From Methanobacterium_C sp963845285 (GTDB lineage: Archaea; Methanobacteriota; Methanobacteria; Methanobacteriales; Methanobacteriaceae): a DNA stretch of 64,000 bases. Of the stretch, positions 8,825 to 17,736 are shown one piece after another. Location of the stretch: contig CAWJRO010000022.1 of assembly GCA_963845285.1 (NCBI GenBank), forward strand, positions 21,473-85,472, read 5' to 3'. The notes beneath the pieces were generated by a model, which was not told the origin of the DNA, did not search any database, and saw only the letters and a program-made list of their open reading frames with translations. How positions within the stretch are numbered: position 1 is the stretch's first letter; every line of letters begins with the position of its first letter. The position numbers and the translations under genes are program-made.

Positions 8825-11800
8825 ATGGGATACTTTGAGACTTTGGAAGAAGAAACACAGAAGTTGTATGATGTAGCAAGGCAGGCAAGGCTTAAAGGAT
8901 ATGATATTGAATTAGAACCTGAAATACCTCTTGCAAAGGATCTTGCAGAAAGGGTTGAGGGGCTTGTCGGGCCGGAGGGTATAGCAGCTCGGATAAAAGA
9001 GTTAGAAGATGATCTCTCCCGTGAGGAAGTGGCATTCCAGATAGCCCGGGAGATCGTCACCACACCTGATGAAGAGGGCAAAGAAGACAGTATGGAAGTT
9101 AAGGAGCAAAAGTCGGATCAGGCAACAAGGACTGCCCTGGCTATTTTAACAGAGGGTGTTGTTGCAGCCCCACTTGAGGGAATAGCCAAGATCGAAATAA
9201 AACAGAACTTCGACCAAGGATACTATCTTGCTGTGTACTTTGCAGGGCCGATAAGAAGTGCTGGAGGAACTGCAGCTGCGCTTGCGGTTCTTATAGGTGA
9301 TTATATACGAATTTCTTTGGGACTTGATAAGTACAAACCCACAGATGTTGAGATCGAGAGGTACGTTGAGGAAGTTGAGCTCTATGAATCTGAGGTTACA
9401 AATCTCCAGTACTCCCCAAAGCCGGAGGAAGTCCGGTTTACCATAAAAAATGTTCCTGTTGAGATAACAGGAGAGGCAACTGACAAAATTGAGGTTTCAA
9501 ATCGTGACCTTGAGAGGGTTGAGACTAACAACGTAAGAGGCGGAGCACTCCTTGCAATGGCGGAGGGAATTATACAGAAGGCCCCTAAGGTCATAAAATA
9601 TGCCAGTAAACTGAAGATCGATGGGTGGGACTGGCTTGAACAATTTTTGAAGGCCCCTGATTCAAAGAGTGATGAAGACTCTGGTAAAGTGGATGATAAA
9701 TACATGAGGGATATCATCGGTGGAAGGCCAGTTTTAGCATACCCCAAGGCCAAGGGAGGTTTCAGATTAAGATACGGCAGATCAAGAAACACAGGACTTG
9801 CTGCCATGGGAGTACATCCCTCAACCATGGAGATAGTTGGATTTTTGGCTGTTGGAACCCAGATGAAAATCGAAAGACCGGGTAAAGGAAACTGTGTGGT
9901 GCCATGTGACTCAATAGAAGGCCCTATAGTTAAATTAAGGGATGGAAGTGTTGTTAAGGTAAAATCGGCGCAGCAGGGAAAGGAGCTAAAAAATCAGGTG
10001 GAAGAGATTATATTTTTAGGGGATATGCTGGTTGCATTTGGGGAATTCCTCAGAAACAACCATGTACTTTTGCCTGCAGGCTGGTGTGAAGAATGGTGGG
10101 TTCAGACCATTGAAAATTCACCAGAATACTCAGGAGAACTGGATCTTGAGTCCCTAGAAACAGATCCAATAAGTCCAAAAGAGGCATTTGAACTATCAGA
10201 GAAATATAAGGTACCTTTGCACCCTGCCTACACATATTTTTACCATGATGTCACTAAAGATGAGATAAACAGGCTTCAAAACAAATTGTACCAGAACATT
10301 GGTGATGATGAAGATATAACGGATTTAAATTTGGAAAATGGTTTGATAATGGATATGTGTCCGGAAAAGAGAATTTTAGAGGTTATAGGGGTTCCACACC
10401 GTGTAAAAACTGATAAGATCATCATAGATAATGACGATGCATACACACTTTTAAACACCTTGAGGGAACCATTAAACCTTGATAATGATTCAGATACAAT
10501 TAAAGCTATAAATGAGGTTTCACGTGTTGAAATAATGCCTAAAGCTCCAACGTATATTGGTGGGAGGGTTGGACGGCCTGAAAAGAGTAAAGAAAGGAAG
10601 ATGAAACCTGCTCCTCATTCACTTTTCCCGATAGGTATAAACGGTGGCAGTAGGCGTAACATAATTGATGCTGCTAAAAAAGGTAGCATAGTGGTGGACA
10701 TAGCCCGTTGCAAGTGTACAAAATGTGGGATAGGTTCAATGCAGGCAAAATGTCCTGTTTGCGGATCAAGGACTGTGCCAACAAGCTCTGGCAAAAAAAA
10801 GATAAACCTCGCAAGCATGCTGAAGAAGGCATATGAAAATGTCGGAGTTCGCAGACTCGATGAGATAAAGGGTGTGCAGGGAATGATATCTGAAGAAAAA
10901 TTCCCAGAACCCCTTGAAAAAGGGATATTAAGGGCTAAAAATGGAGTTTTTACCTTCAAAGATGCAACAATAAGACATGATTCAACCAACCTGCCATTAA
11001 CTCATTTCATACCCAAAGAGGTGGGTGTAACTCCTCAAAAACTCAGAGAACTTGGCTACACCGAGGACATCCATGGCCAACCCATTGAAAATGATGATCA
11101 GATAATTGAAATCAAGGTTCAGGACGTTGTAATCTCAGAAAACTGCGCAGAATACCTTATAAACGTTTCAAAATTTATAGATGACCTTCTTGAGAACTTC
11201 TACGAACTTGACAGGTTTTACAATATCAAGACCAAAGAAGACCTGGTTGGACAGCTTGTTGTAGGTCTTGCACCCCACACTTCCGCAGGAGTTTTAGGAA
11301 GAATTGTTGGATTTACAAAGGCATTATGCTGTTATGCTCACCCCTATTTCCATTCAGCTAAAAGGAGAAACTGTGACAGTGATGAAGACTCCATAATGCT
11401 TTTAATGGATGCTCTCCTCAACTTTTCCAAAGTTTACCTTCCAAGCACACGTGGAGGTAAGATGGACGCTCCTCTGGTTTTATCGTCCAGAATAGACCCT
11501 GAGGAAATAGATGATGAGTCCCACAACATAGATACGATGTCAAGACTTCCAATGGAACTCTACGAAAAAACACTGGACTTTGAAAAGCCGTCTGATGTTC
11601 TTGACCTTGTGGACAATGTAAAAAAACGAATTGGAACTCCAAAACAATACTGCGGCCTTATATTTTCACACAACACCTCTAGCATACACAGCGGACCAAA
11701 ACAATGCCTTTACAAGATGCTTCCAACCATGAAAGATAAAGTAGAAGGTCAAATAGGTCTTGCTGAAGAAATAAGGGCTGTTGACCAGAAAGGTGTTGTA

Positions 11801-12121
11801 GAAGGTGTTTTAATGTCCCATTTCCTCCCGGATATGGCCGGAAACTTGAGGGCCTTTTCAAGGCAGAAGGTTCGCTGCCCTAAATGCAACAAGAAGTACC
11901 GGAGAATGCCTCTTTCAGGGGAGTGTACCTGTGGTGGAAATTTAATATTAAGTATATCCAAGGGTTCTGTTATGAAGTACCTTGGAATATCCAATGAATT
12001 ATCTAAGCGATATCCAATTGATCCTTATCTGGTTCAGAGGATAGAGCTTATTGAATCTAGTATAACTTCATTATTTGAAAGTGATAAGTCAAAACAGAGT
12101 TCACTGGATGTCTTTTTATAA
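8825..12121 (+). CDS. polC: DNA polymerase D large (catalytic) subunit DP2
   Basis: The 1,098-residue protein is the large subunit of archaeal family D DNA polymerase, which with the small proofreading subunit DP1 replicates the chromosome. Visible landmarks are the N-terminal DP2 domain (GYFETLEEETQKLYDVA), two zinc-finger regions (CKCTKCGIGSMQAKCPVCGS at about residues 625-650 and CPKCNKKYRR...CTCGG at about 1018-1040), and the catalytic region with HPYFHSAKRRNCDSDED around residue 840. The C-terminus, QSSLDVFL, is a PCNA-interacting peptide. No intein is present and length is normal. The small subunit gene is not in the window. The ATG at 8825 has no clear ribosome-binding site. Confidence 0.97.
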   Translation: MGYFETLEEETQKLYDVARQARLKGYDIELEPEIPLAKDLAERVEGLVGPEGIAARIKELEDDLSREEVAFQIAREIVTTPDEEGKEDSMEVKEQKSDQATRTALAILTEGVVAAPLEGIAKIEIKQNFDQGYYLAVYFAGPIRSAGGTAAALAVLIGDYIRISLGLDKYKPTDVEIERYVEEVELYESEVTNLQYSPKPEEVRFTIKNVPVEITGEATDKIEVSNRDLERVETNNVRGGALLAMAEGIIQKAPKVIKYASKLKIDGWDWLEQFLKAPDSKSDEDSGKVDDKYMRDIIGGRPVLAYPKAKGGFRLRYGRSRNTGLAAMGVHPSTMEIVGFLAVGTQMKIERPGKGNCVVPCDSIEGPIVKLRDGSVVKVKSAQQGKELKNQVEEIIFLGDMLVAFGEFLRNNHVLLPAGWCEEWWVQTIENSPEYSGELDLESLETDPISPKEAFELSEKYKVPLHPAYTYFYHDVTKDEINRLQNKLYQNIGDDEDITDLNLENGLIMDMCPEKRILEVIGVPHRVKTDKIIIDNDDAYTLLNTLREPLNLDNDSDTIKAINEVSRVEIMPKAPTYIGGRVGRPEKSKERKMKPAPHSLFPIGINGGSRRNIIDAAKKGSIVVDIARCKCTKCGIGSMQAKCPVCGSRTVPTSSGKKKINLASMLKKAYENVGVRRLDEIKGVQGMISEEKFPEPLEKGILRAKNGVFTFKDATIRHDSTNLPLTHFIPKEVGVTPQKLRELGYTEDIHGQPIENDDQIIEIKVQDVVISENCAEYLINVSKFIDDLLENFYELDRFYNIKTKEDLVGQLVVGLAPHTSAGVLGRIVGFTKALCCYAHPYFHSAKRRNCDSDEDSIMLLMDALLNFSKVYLPSTRGGKMDAPLVLSSRIDPEEIDDESHNIDTMSRLPMELYEKTLDFEKPSDVLDLVDNVKKRIGTPKQYCGLIFSHNTSSIHSGPKQCLYKMLPTMKDKVEGQIGLAEEIRAVDQKGVVEGVLMSHFLPDMAGNLRAFSRQKVRCPKCNKKYRRMPLSGECTCGGNLILSISKGSVMKYLGISNELSKRYPIDPYLVQRIELIESSITSLFESDKSKQSSLDVFL

Positions 12122-12271
12122 AATTTTTTTTGAATAACCTTAAAAGATTGTTAATTCAAAGGGATAAATCCCTTGATTTTTTTGTTTTTGAATAGATTTT
12201 TGAATAGATTTTCGAATGATTTAAATTCCTTAAAAATCAGAATATAATGTAACTAAATGATAGGTGTTATG

Positions 12272-14608
12272 ATGAGGGAAGACTTAGAGAGGCGAGATTT
12301 AGAAATGGAGGATGTGAGAGTCATGGCAGCACTTCCTACCAAGGCACAAACGTGTGTCATTAAAAATAATGGAATACTTGAAAGATTCAGCCATGAAAAA
12401 ATAGTCAGATCCTGCTTGATGGTTGGGGCTCCGCTCTGGGCTTCTGAAAAGATTGCATCAAGGGTAGCTACCACTGCTTACGATGGTATATCCACAGCGG
12501 AGATCAAGATGCTTGTACATGATCAGCTCAAAAAGGTCGACAGGAAAATTGCTGATAAGTACAAGGCAGCCAACACCATGAGGGTTAGGACATCACGGGA
12601 CACCATAGAACCTTTTGATCAAAAGAAAATAGAAAAAACCCTGATCGTTGAGACAGAAGCCTCCGAAGAGGTTGCACGGAAAATAGCAACCCAGGTTTGG
12701 AAAGAACTTAAAAAACTGGACGTTGAATATTTAACGGCTCCAATGATAAGGGAGATCGTGAACACAAAGCTTGTTGAAAACGGCTTTGAAACTCTCAGGC
12801 GAAAATACACAAGGCTTGGTATACCTGTCTACAACATAACCAACCTCATAAGAAATGGATCAAGGGACAACGCAAACATGTTACACAACCCTGAAACAGT
12901 TCACAAGTACGTTGCAGACGAGGCCCTTAAACAATACGCATTACTAAGCCTCCCAGATGAGCTTGCAGATGCACATATGAGTGGGGACATACACATACAC
13001 GACCTTGAATTCTTCTCAGGACGTCCTTTAAACTGTTTACAGCATGATCTGAGGGCTTTCATAAGACATGGTCTCAAGGTGGATGGTACAGGGGATCACA
13101 CATCCATTGCAGGAGCACCAAAACATATAGGAACCCTCATGAACCATACTGGGGAGATAATGCTGGCAGCACAGCAGAACATGAGTGGTGGACAGTCAAT
13201 GAGCCTTTGGAACGTTTTTGTTGCACCATTTGCCGCAGGACTTTCCTATGATGAAATAAAACAGGCAGTTCAGATGCTCATATACAACCTGAACATGGCA
13301 TACGCTGCAAGAGGATCCCAGGTACCGTTCACATCGATGAACCTTGAATTCACAGTTCCAGATTTCCTTAAAAATGAAACAGCCTATGGACCTGGAGGTA
13401 AAGTTGTAGGGGTTTACGGTGACTTTGAGAGGGAAACAAGAGCACTTGGAAGGGCGTTTACAGAAGAGCTTTTAAAAGGTGATTCCGATGGAAAACCACA
13501 CCTGTTCCCAAACACCATCTACATGTTAAGGAAAGAAGTACTTAAAAGTGAATTTGAAGATGATATAAGGTTAGTCCACGAACTTTCAGCCAAGTATGGA
13601 ACATCTTACTTCGTTAACATGCTTCCAAAGTACAGGGGAGATATGGCCAATTACATGGGATGTAGAACGTCTTTAAATGATGATTGGACTGGTGACTGGT
13701 CAAAAGACTGCCTCAGAACCGGAAACCTGGCATACGTGACCTTGAACCTTCCAAGAATAGCCTACAATTCAAGTAGTGATGATGATGTCTTTGAATACCT
13801 TGATTCATATATGGGGCTGGCAGAAAAGGTTTTAATGCTCCGTAGAAAACAGGCAATACACTGTCTTGATGATTACAATCTTCTACCATTTTTAACCCAG
13901 GATATAGATGGTGAGAGGTATTATAACGTGGACAACTCAACCCTATCCTTCGGATTTGTTGGATTAAACGAGATGCTCCTTTCACACTGTGGTGCTGGAA
14001 TTCAAGATGACAATGCCCGTAAATTTGGTTTAGATGTTGTAAAGTATATCAATAAAAGGGCAGATGAACTTAAAAAAGAAACAGGTTTAAGATGGAGCGT
14101 TCTCCAGACACCTGCAGAATCAACAGCATACAGATTTGCAATGCTTGATAAAGAAAAATTCGGGGACAAAGCCATAACACAGGGAGATAAAAGCGCATAT
14201 TACTACACCAACTCATCCCACGTCCCTGTGAATGCAGATGTTCTGCTTCCAGAGAAAATTAGGATAGAAGAGAAATTCCACCCATTAACACTGGGAGGCC
14301 ATATATTCCATGCATTTATGGGAGAATCCTACGCAGACCCTGATGCACTCATGAGCCTTACAAATAAAATAGCCAGAAACTCGGACATAGGATTCTGGGC
14401 CTACAGCTCAGCACTCAGCTTCTGCATGAAGTGCAAAAGTCTTATGAAAGGGCTTCAGGATAAATGTGCAACATGCGGAGAAGAAGCAGAAGTTGAATGG
14501 TATGACAGGATAACAGGTTATGTGCAGCAGGTTGGTCATTCCAAATCAGCTTCAGGCGGATGGAATCCTGGTAAGATGCAGGAGTTAAGGGATAGGAAAA
14601 GGTTTTAA
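12272..14608 (+). CDS. nrdD: Anaerobic ribonucleoside-triphosphate reductase (class III)
   Basis: This glycyl-radical enzyme reduces ribonucleoside triphosphates to deoxyribonucleotides in strict anaerobes. The N-terminus carries ATP-cone regulatory sequence (VIKNNGILERFSHEKI and a second at RDTIEPFDQKKI). The body has the PFL/NrdD-like barrel. The C-terminus holds a four-cysteine zinc site (CMKCKS...CATCGEE) and the glycyl-radical loop RITGY. An ATG at 12257 would add five residues but has no ribosome-binding site; AGGTG at 12262-12266 fits the ATG at 12272. The activating radical-SAM partner NrdG is not adjacent. About 780 residues is normal for the archaeal enzyme. Confidence 0.95.
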   Translation: MREDLERRDLEMEDVRVMAALPTKAQTCVIKNNGILERFSHEKIVRSCLMVGAPLWASEKIASRVATTAYDGISTAEIKMLVHDQLKKVDRKIADKYKAANTMRVRTSRDTIEPFDQKKIEKTLIVETEASEEVARKIATQVWKELKKLDVEYLTAPMIREIVNTKLVENGFETLRRKYTRLGIPVYNITNLIRNGSRDNANMLHNPETVHKYVADEALKQYALLSLPDELADAHMSGDIHIHDLEFFSGRPLNCLQHDLRAFIRHGLKVDGTGDHTSIAGAPKHIGTLMNHTGEIMLAAQQNMSGGQSMSLWNVFVAPFAAGLSYDEIKQAVQMLIYNLNMAYAARGSQVPFTSMNLEFTVPDFLKNETAYGPGGKVVGVYGDFERETRALGRAFTEELLKGDSDGKPHLFPNTIYMLRKEVLKSEFEDDIRLVHELSAKYGTSYFVNMLPKYRGDMANYMGCRTSLNDDWTGDWSKDCLRTGNLAYVTLNLPRIAYNSSSDDDVFEYLDSYMGLAEKVLMLRRKQAIHCLDDYNLLPFLTQDIDGERYYNVDNSTLSFGFVGLNEMLLSHCGAGIQDDNARKFGLDVVKYINKRADELKKETGLRWSVLQTPAESTAYRFAMLDKEKFGDKAITQGDKSAYYYTNSSHVPVNADVLLPEKIRIEEKFHPLTLGGHIFHAFMGESYADPDALMSLTNKIARNSDIGFWAYSSALSFCMKCKSLMKGLQDKCATCGEEAEVEWYDRITGYVQQVGHSKSASGGWNPGKMQELRDRKRF

Positions 14609-14921
14609 GAACAATTTTAACTACTTTTTTTATTTTTAATATTTTATTTCTGGATTTCTAGCAGGAGTTAGAGGACTGTTTTAAACTATAAAAAGATAAT
14701 TAAATATCAACTTAACCTGTAACAGCTTATTTTATTTTTAAAATCCAAAGATAAGGCTAATGCCCAACCATTGACTCTTAGTACAATTCAGAGTGAATAC
14801 CTTTCAAAAATCAACAAGAATTGCTATTTTTTGATCATTAAATTGACTTTATAGTTGTATTTTTAATTATAAATATGATCAATTACATAAATATTGTTAA
14901 TAATGTTTGTGGGTGAAGACG
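14609..14921. other. Intergenic region upstream of the lipoprotein gene
   Basis: This 313-base AT-rich stretch contains T-rich sequence after the nrdD stop and a TATA-like AATTATAAATATG near 14864-14876 that could serve the lipoprotein gene. No RNA gene or repeat was recognised. Confidence 0.35.
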
Positions 14922-15422
14922 TTGAAAAGGTTGATCTACATCCTGATATTGATGTTGCTGGTTGTTATGGTCTCAGGTTGTGTCAGTGACCAGTGGCAGT
15001 CCAATAAGACTTATTCTGCTAACGGAGTAAACTTTACATATCCTGGTACCTGGCAGGGAGAGGCATCTTCAGGATATTCTCCATCAAATTCGAGTAGCAT
15101 AGCTACCGTTGGAAATGAGGATTATGGGTTTGCTATTGGAACTGTAAATACTCAAGTTTCAGAATCAAACCTTCAACAGGTTTTAGATCAGATGATACAA
15201 CAATATAAATCTGATCCGGGATTCATTTCAGAAAAAAATATGACTGTGGATGGTGTTACTGCTACAGAAATGGTTACAAATGGATCTTCCCAGAATCTTA
15301 CATCCCAAATTTCATACGTTTTCTGGGTGAAAAATAATAACCTGTTCTTTGTTGTATATGCATCTAACACTAACGAAACTCAAACTCTGGACAGGATACT
15401 CAGCACAGTTAAAACCAGTTAA
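14922..15422 (+). CDS. PsbP/DcrB-like lipoprotein of unknown role
   Basis: The protein (~166 residues) starts with a basic, hydrophobic signal peptide and a lipobox VSGC, so it should be lipid-anchored on the outer face of the membrane. The mature part (YSANGVNFTYPGTWQ..., ending LDRILSTVKTS) matches the PsbP/DcrB fold, where a short conserved segment is followed by a mixed sheet. Substrate or partner is unknown. The preferred start is TTG at 14922, five bases after GGTGA (14912-14916). Upstream in-frame TTG at 14907 and GTG at 14913 would add five or three residues but lack a ribosome-binding site. Confidence 0.65.
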   Translation: MKRLIYILILMLLVVMVSGCVSDQWQSNKTYSANGVNFTYPGTWQGEASSGYSPSNSSSIATVGNEDYGFAIGTVNTQVSESNLQQVLDQMIQQYKSDPGFISEKNMTVDGVTATEMVTNGSSQNLTSQISYVFWVKNNNLFFVVYASNTNETQTLDRILSTVKTS

Positions 15423-15429
15423 AAATAAG

Positions 15430-15477
15430 TTAATATCCTATTTGAGTTAATATCCTATTTGAGTTAATATCCTATTT
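15430..15477. repeat. 17-bp tandem repeat, 2.8 copies
   Basis: The unit TTAATATCCTATTTGAG is repeated exactly at 15430-15446 and 15447-15463 and partly at 15464-15477, directly after the lipoprotein stop codon. It is too short and uninterrupted to be a CRISPR and is most likely slippage-generated sequence in the intergenic region between convergent genes. Confidence 0.8.
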
Positions 15478-15604
15478 TTAGTTTTCTTCTCTGAGTTTAA
15501 TTTGACCTTATTTTTGGCTCAATTTGACTCAAAGAATTTTATTTTTAATTTTTAGCTCATCACGACTTGAAACTAAAAAAAGAAACTAAAAAAGGGAGGA
15601 AGGG

Positions 15605-16810
15605 TCATGACTCTTGAAATTCTCGTATTGAATGGGCAGGATCTCCATTTTTAAGGGTTAAAGGTAGTGTCACAGATTCCGATGATGTTCCAAACCCATG
15701 GGCAATCATTGTGTGCCTCCCAGCCCCACCTGCCACAACCAGAACAACATCCCCTGGTGAACGAGTTATCCTAACCTCATCTCCAACGATCCAATCTTTA
15801 TCAAGTTTCCTGCCTCCACGATCCGCAAGGTCAACTGGTACACTTGCATTTTCATGGATGTAATTTTCAACATCCTTCCTGTCCCAGCCGTCGCCTGCAA
15901 CAGTTTCGGCATGCTCTGGACTCATCACAACCAGAATCTCACCGGGCACGTGGCTATTGTTACAGCCTGCAGTGGCTGTTGTATGCACGATTGTATCCAG
16001 GAGGTCTTCAGCTGTACTGCTTCGGTGGTCGTTCACATTCTGGGGTGCTTCAACTGCCATAACAGTGACCGTGCTGGTTTTAACATCAAAACCACGTTCC
16101 ACATGCAATGGTTTCCATGGACTTTCAGTTTCTGCCTCTGCAAATGCATAGCTGTACTTGGCAGGTGAACCCATGGTTGCATGGTCTCCTATTCCGGGCA
16201 CCGCACCGCCGATGTTCATAAGACATAACCTTAAAGCGCGTCCGATGGTTGCATTGGCAATGTTACCTGGGCCTAAACATCCTGTCCCGCTGTTTACAGC
16301 CAGTTCACGGGATACTGGTCCGTTGAGCATGGTGCACACTGCAACGGGGTGGGTGGTTGCATTGACTCCTGGAAGGTTAAATTTATCCTGGGAAACTGCT
16401 TCCACAGCTTTTTGAACTATCGGCATAAATGCAGGGATGCAGCCCGCCATCACAGAGTTTATTGCTATTTTTTCAACAGTTGCCTTACCCCTTCTAGGCG
16501 GTAGAACTGCCACAACATCATCTGATTTTCTGTCAGTATAATCGAGGAATTTATGCACCCTTACCTTTGTTGGGGGAATGATTGGAAGTCCATCTGTTAT
16601 TTGTCTCATGTAAAAGTTGTTGTTAGTTTTTTCAATGTCGGGGTCAACAAAAACTTCAAAGTCGTTTTCATGGGCACTGCATAAACGTTCATTGTTTGTT
16701 TTTGGGGTTTTTTCAGCGTTTTCTTCACAACCTTTTCCTATGAGATCGTCAATAGAACATCCACAGACATTTGCACTGCTTTTAATATTCTTATCTTCAT
16801 TTTTCTCCAT
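15605..16810 (-). CDS. Uncharacterised partner of the UGSC-family protein
   Basis: The function of this 401-residue soluble protein is not known. Its first ~60 residues are cysteine-rich (VCGCSIDDLIGKGC and LCSAHE). The body begins with a TDGLPIIPPT motif at about residues 73-82, and has glycine-rich loops (NSGTGCLGPGNIANATIGRA and GGAVPGIGDHATMGSPAKYSYAFAE) and cysteines in CIPAF, VCTML and AGCNNSH. The DGLPIIPPT motif is what I associate with proteins neighbouring UGSC-type (seleno)proteins, and such a protein lies 181 bases upstream on the same strand. A thiol-redox or thiol-conjugate role is inference. The ATG at 16808-16810 lies a few bases after an AAGGGGG ribosome-binding site. Confidence 0.6.
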   Translation of the reverse strand: MEKNEDKNIKSSANVCGCSIDDLIGKGCEENAEKTPKTNNERLCSAHENDFEVFVDPDIEKTNNNFYMRQITDGLPIIPPTKVRVHKFLDYTDRKSDDVVAVLPPRRGKATVEKIAINSVMAGCIPAFMPIVQKAVEAVSQDKFNLPGVNATTHPVAVCTMLNGPVSRELAVNSGTGCLGPGNIANATIGRALRLCLMNIGGAVPGIGDHATMGSPAKYSYAFAEAETESPWKPLHVERGFDVKTSTVTVMAVEAPQNVNDHRSSTAEDLLDTIVHTTATAGCNNSHVPGEILVVMSPEHAETVAGDGWDRKDVENYIHENASVPVDLADRGGRKLDKDWIVGDEVRITRSPGDVVLVVAGGAGRHTMIAHGFGTSSESVTLPLTLKNGDPAHSIREFQES

Positions 16811-16991
16811 AAAAATCCCCCTTTATCTCTAATAATCTTTATGTCCATTTATAAACTATTTAAATCAAATAAAAATAAAAAAATTTCTTAAATAAAAGTC
16901 CTTTAAATTGTGATCTCTTAAATTGGGCTTAAACCTTAATATTGTCTTAAGTGATATTTATAAAATTGAATACTCAATAATTACTCTAGGG

Positions 16992-17507
16992 TCAAATACC
17001 CAATATCTCTTTGATTTCAGGAATTATTTTCAAGGTTTTTGCTTTTACATCCTCTTCAGAGAGTCCTGCAATGGGATGTTCAATTTCAACGATCCTTAAA
17101 TCTTTTGCACCGTAAGATTCTGCCAGTTCCCTTGCAAACGGTGCAAAATGATGTGAACAGATGGATATTGTGGGCACTCCCTTTTTTTCGAGTCTTATTG
17201 CATCTAAAACAACCCATGTTGTGCACGAACCACAGTCACCAAGTGCAAGAATTGAAAGCTTGGCATCTGCTGCATTTTTAAGCTGTTGGGGGGTTGCAGA
17301 AGCTCCAGCGGGTTTTTTAACATCAGAAAATTCTATTTCACCCAAGCTTTCCAGCACTGTTTCCAGTATTATATTTGCACCGGGTTTGGTGTTGTCAAAG
17401 AGAGATATCCTGCTTAATTCTTTAGGAAGGGGATTTATTTCCACCTTATCCATTTCAGTTTCGCCCAAGGGGTTTAGTACCTCTCTTTCAATGATTTTAA
17501 CATTCAT
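16992..17507 (-). CDS. UGSC-family protein with CGSC in place of the selenocysteine motif
   Basis: The 171-residue protein contains DCGSCTTWVVLDA, with C92-Gly-Ser-C95 at the position where the family namesake has selenocysteine-Gly-Ser-Cys. It is therefore a cysteine homologue of the UGSC family. The flanking LALGDCGSC turn and later ISICSHHFAPFARELAESYGA are consistent with a thioredoxin-like or Rossmann-like redox fold. The biochemical role of the family is undescribed. It is followed on the same strand by the 401-residue partner gene, so the two may form an operon. No SECIS-like element is needed, because the codon is an ordinary Cys codon. Confidence 0.7.
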   Translation of the reverse strand: MNVKIIEREVLNPLGETEMDKVEINPLPKELSRISLFDNTKPGANIILETVLESLGEIEFSDVKKPAGASATPQQLKNAADAKLSILALGDCGSCTTWVVLDAIRLEKKGVPTISICSHHFAPFARELAESYGAKDLRIVEIEHPIAGLSEEDVKAKTLKIIPEIKEILGI

Positions 17508-17736
17508 AAAGATTTATCTGTTCATTCTATCTTAATTATTTTTTTAAAAAATAAGGAAATAGGAAACAAGAATAAGAAATGAAAACAAGCTAAAAGAAAT
17601 TAAAAAAATTAAAAGATTGAAAAAGAGTTTAGGGATTTAAAAGAGGTAGGGATGCCATAAATCATGCCCCACAAAAATTAAAAAAATTTAATGGGATTAA
17701 AGTAAAAAAAGGGCAAAATAAAAGAATTAAAAGATT

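Noticed and set aside
15430..15477. Short direct repeats after the lipoprotein gene as a CRISPR array.
   Set aside because: Units are contiguous 17-mers without spacers; no cas genes in the window.
15844..16168. Open frames opposite the 401-residue UGSC partner gene.
   Set aside because: No family pattern, poor start sites, and the reverse strand encodes a coherent protein with a good ribosome-binding site.
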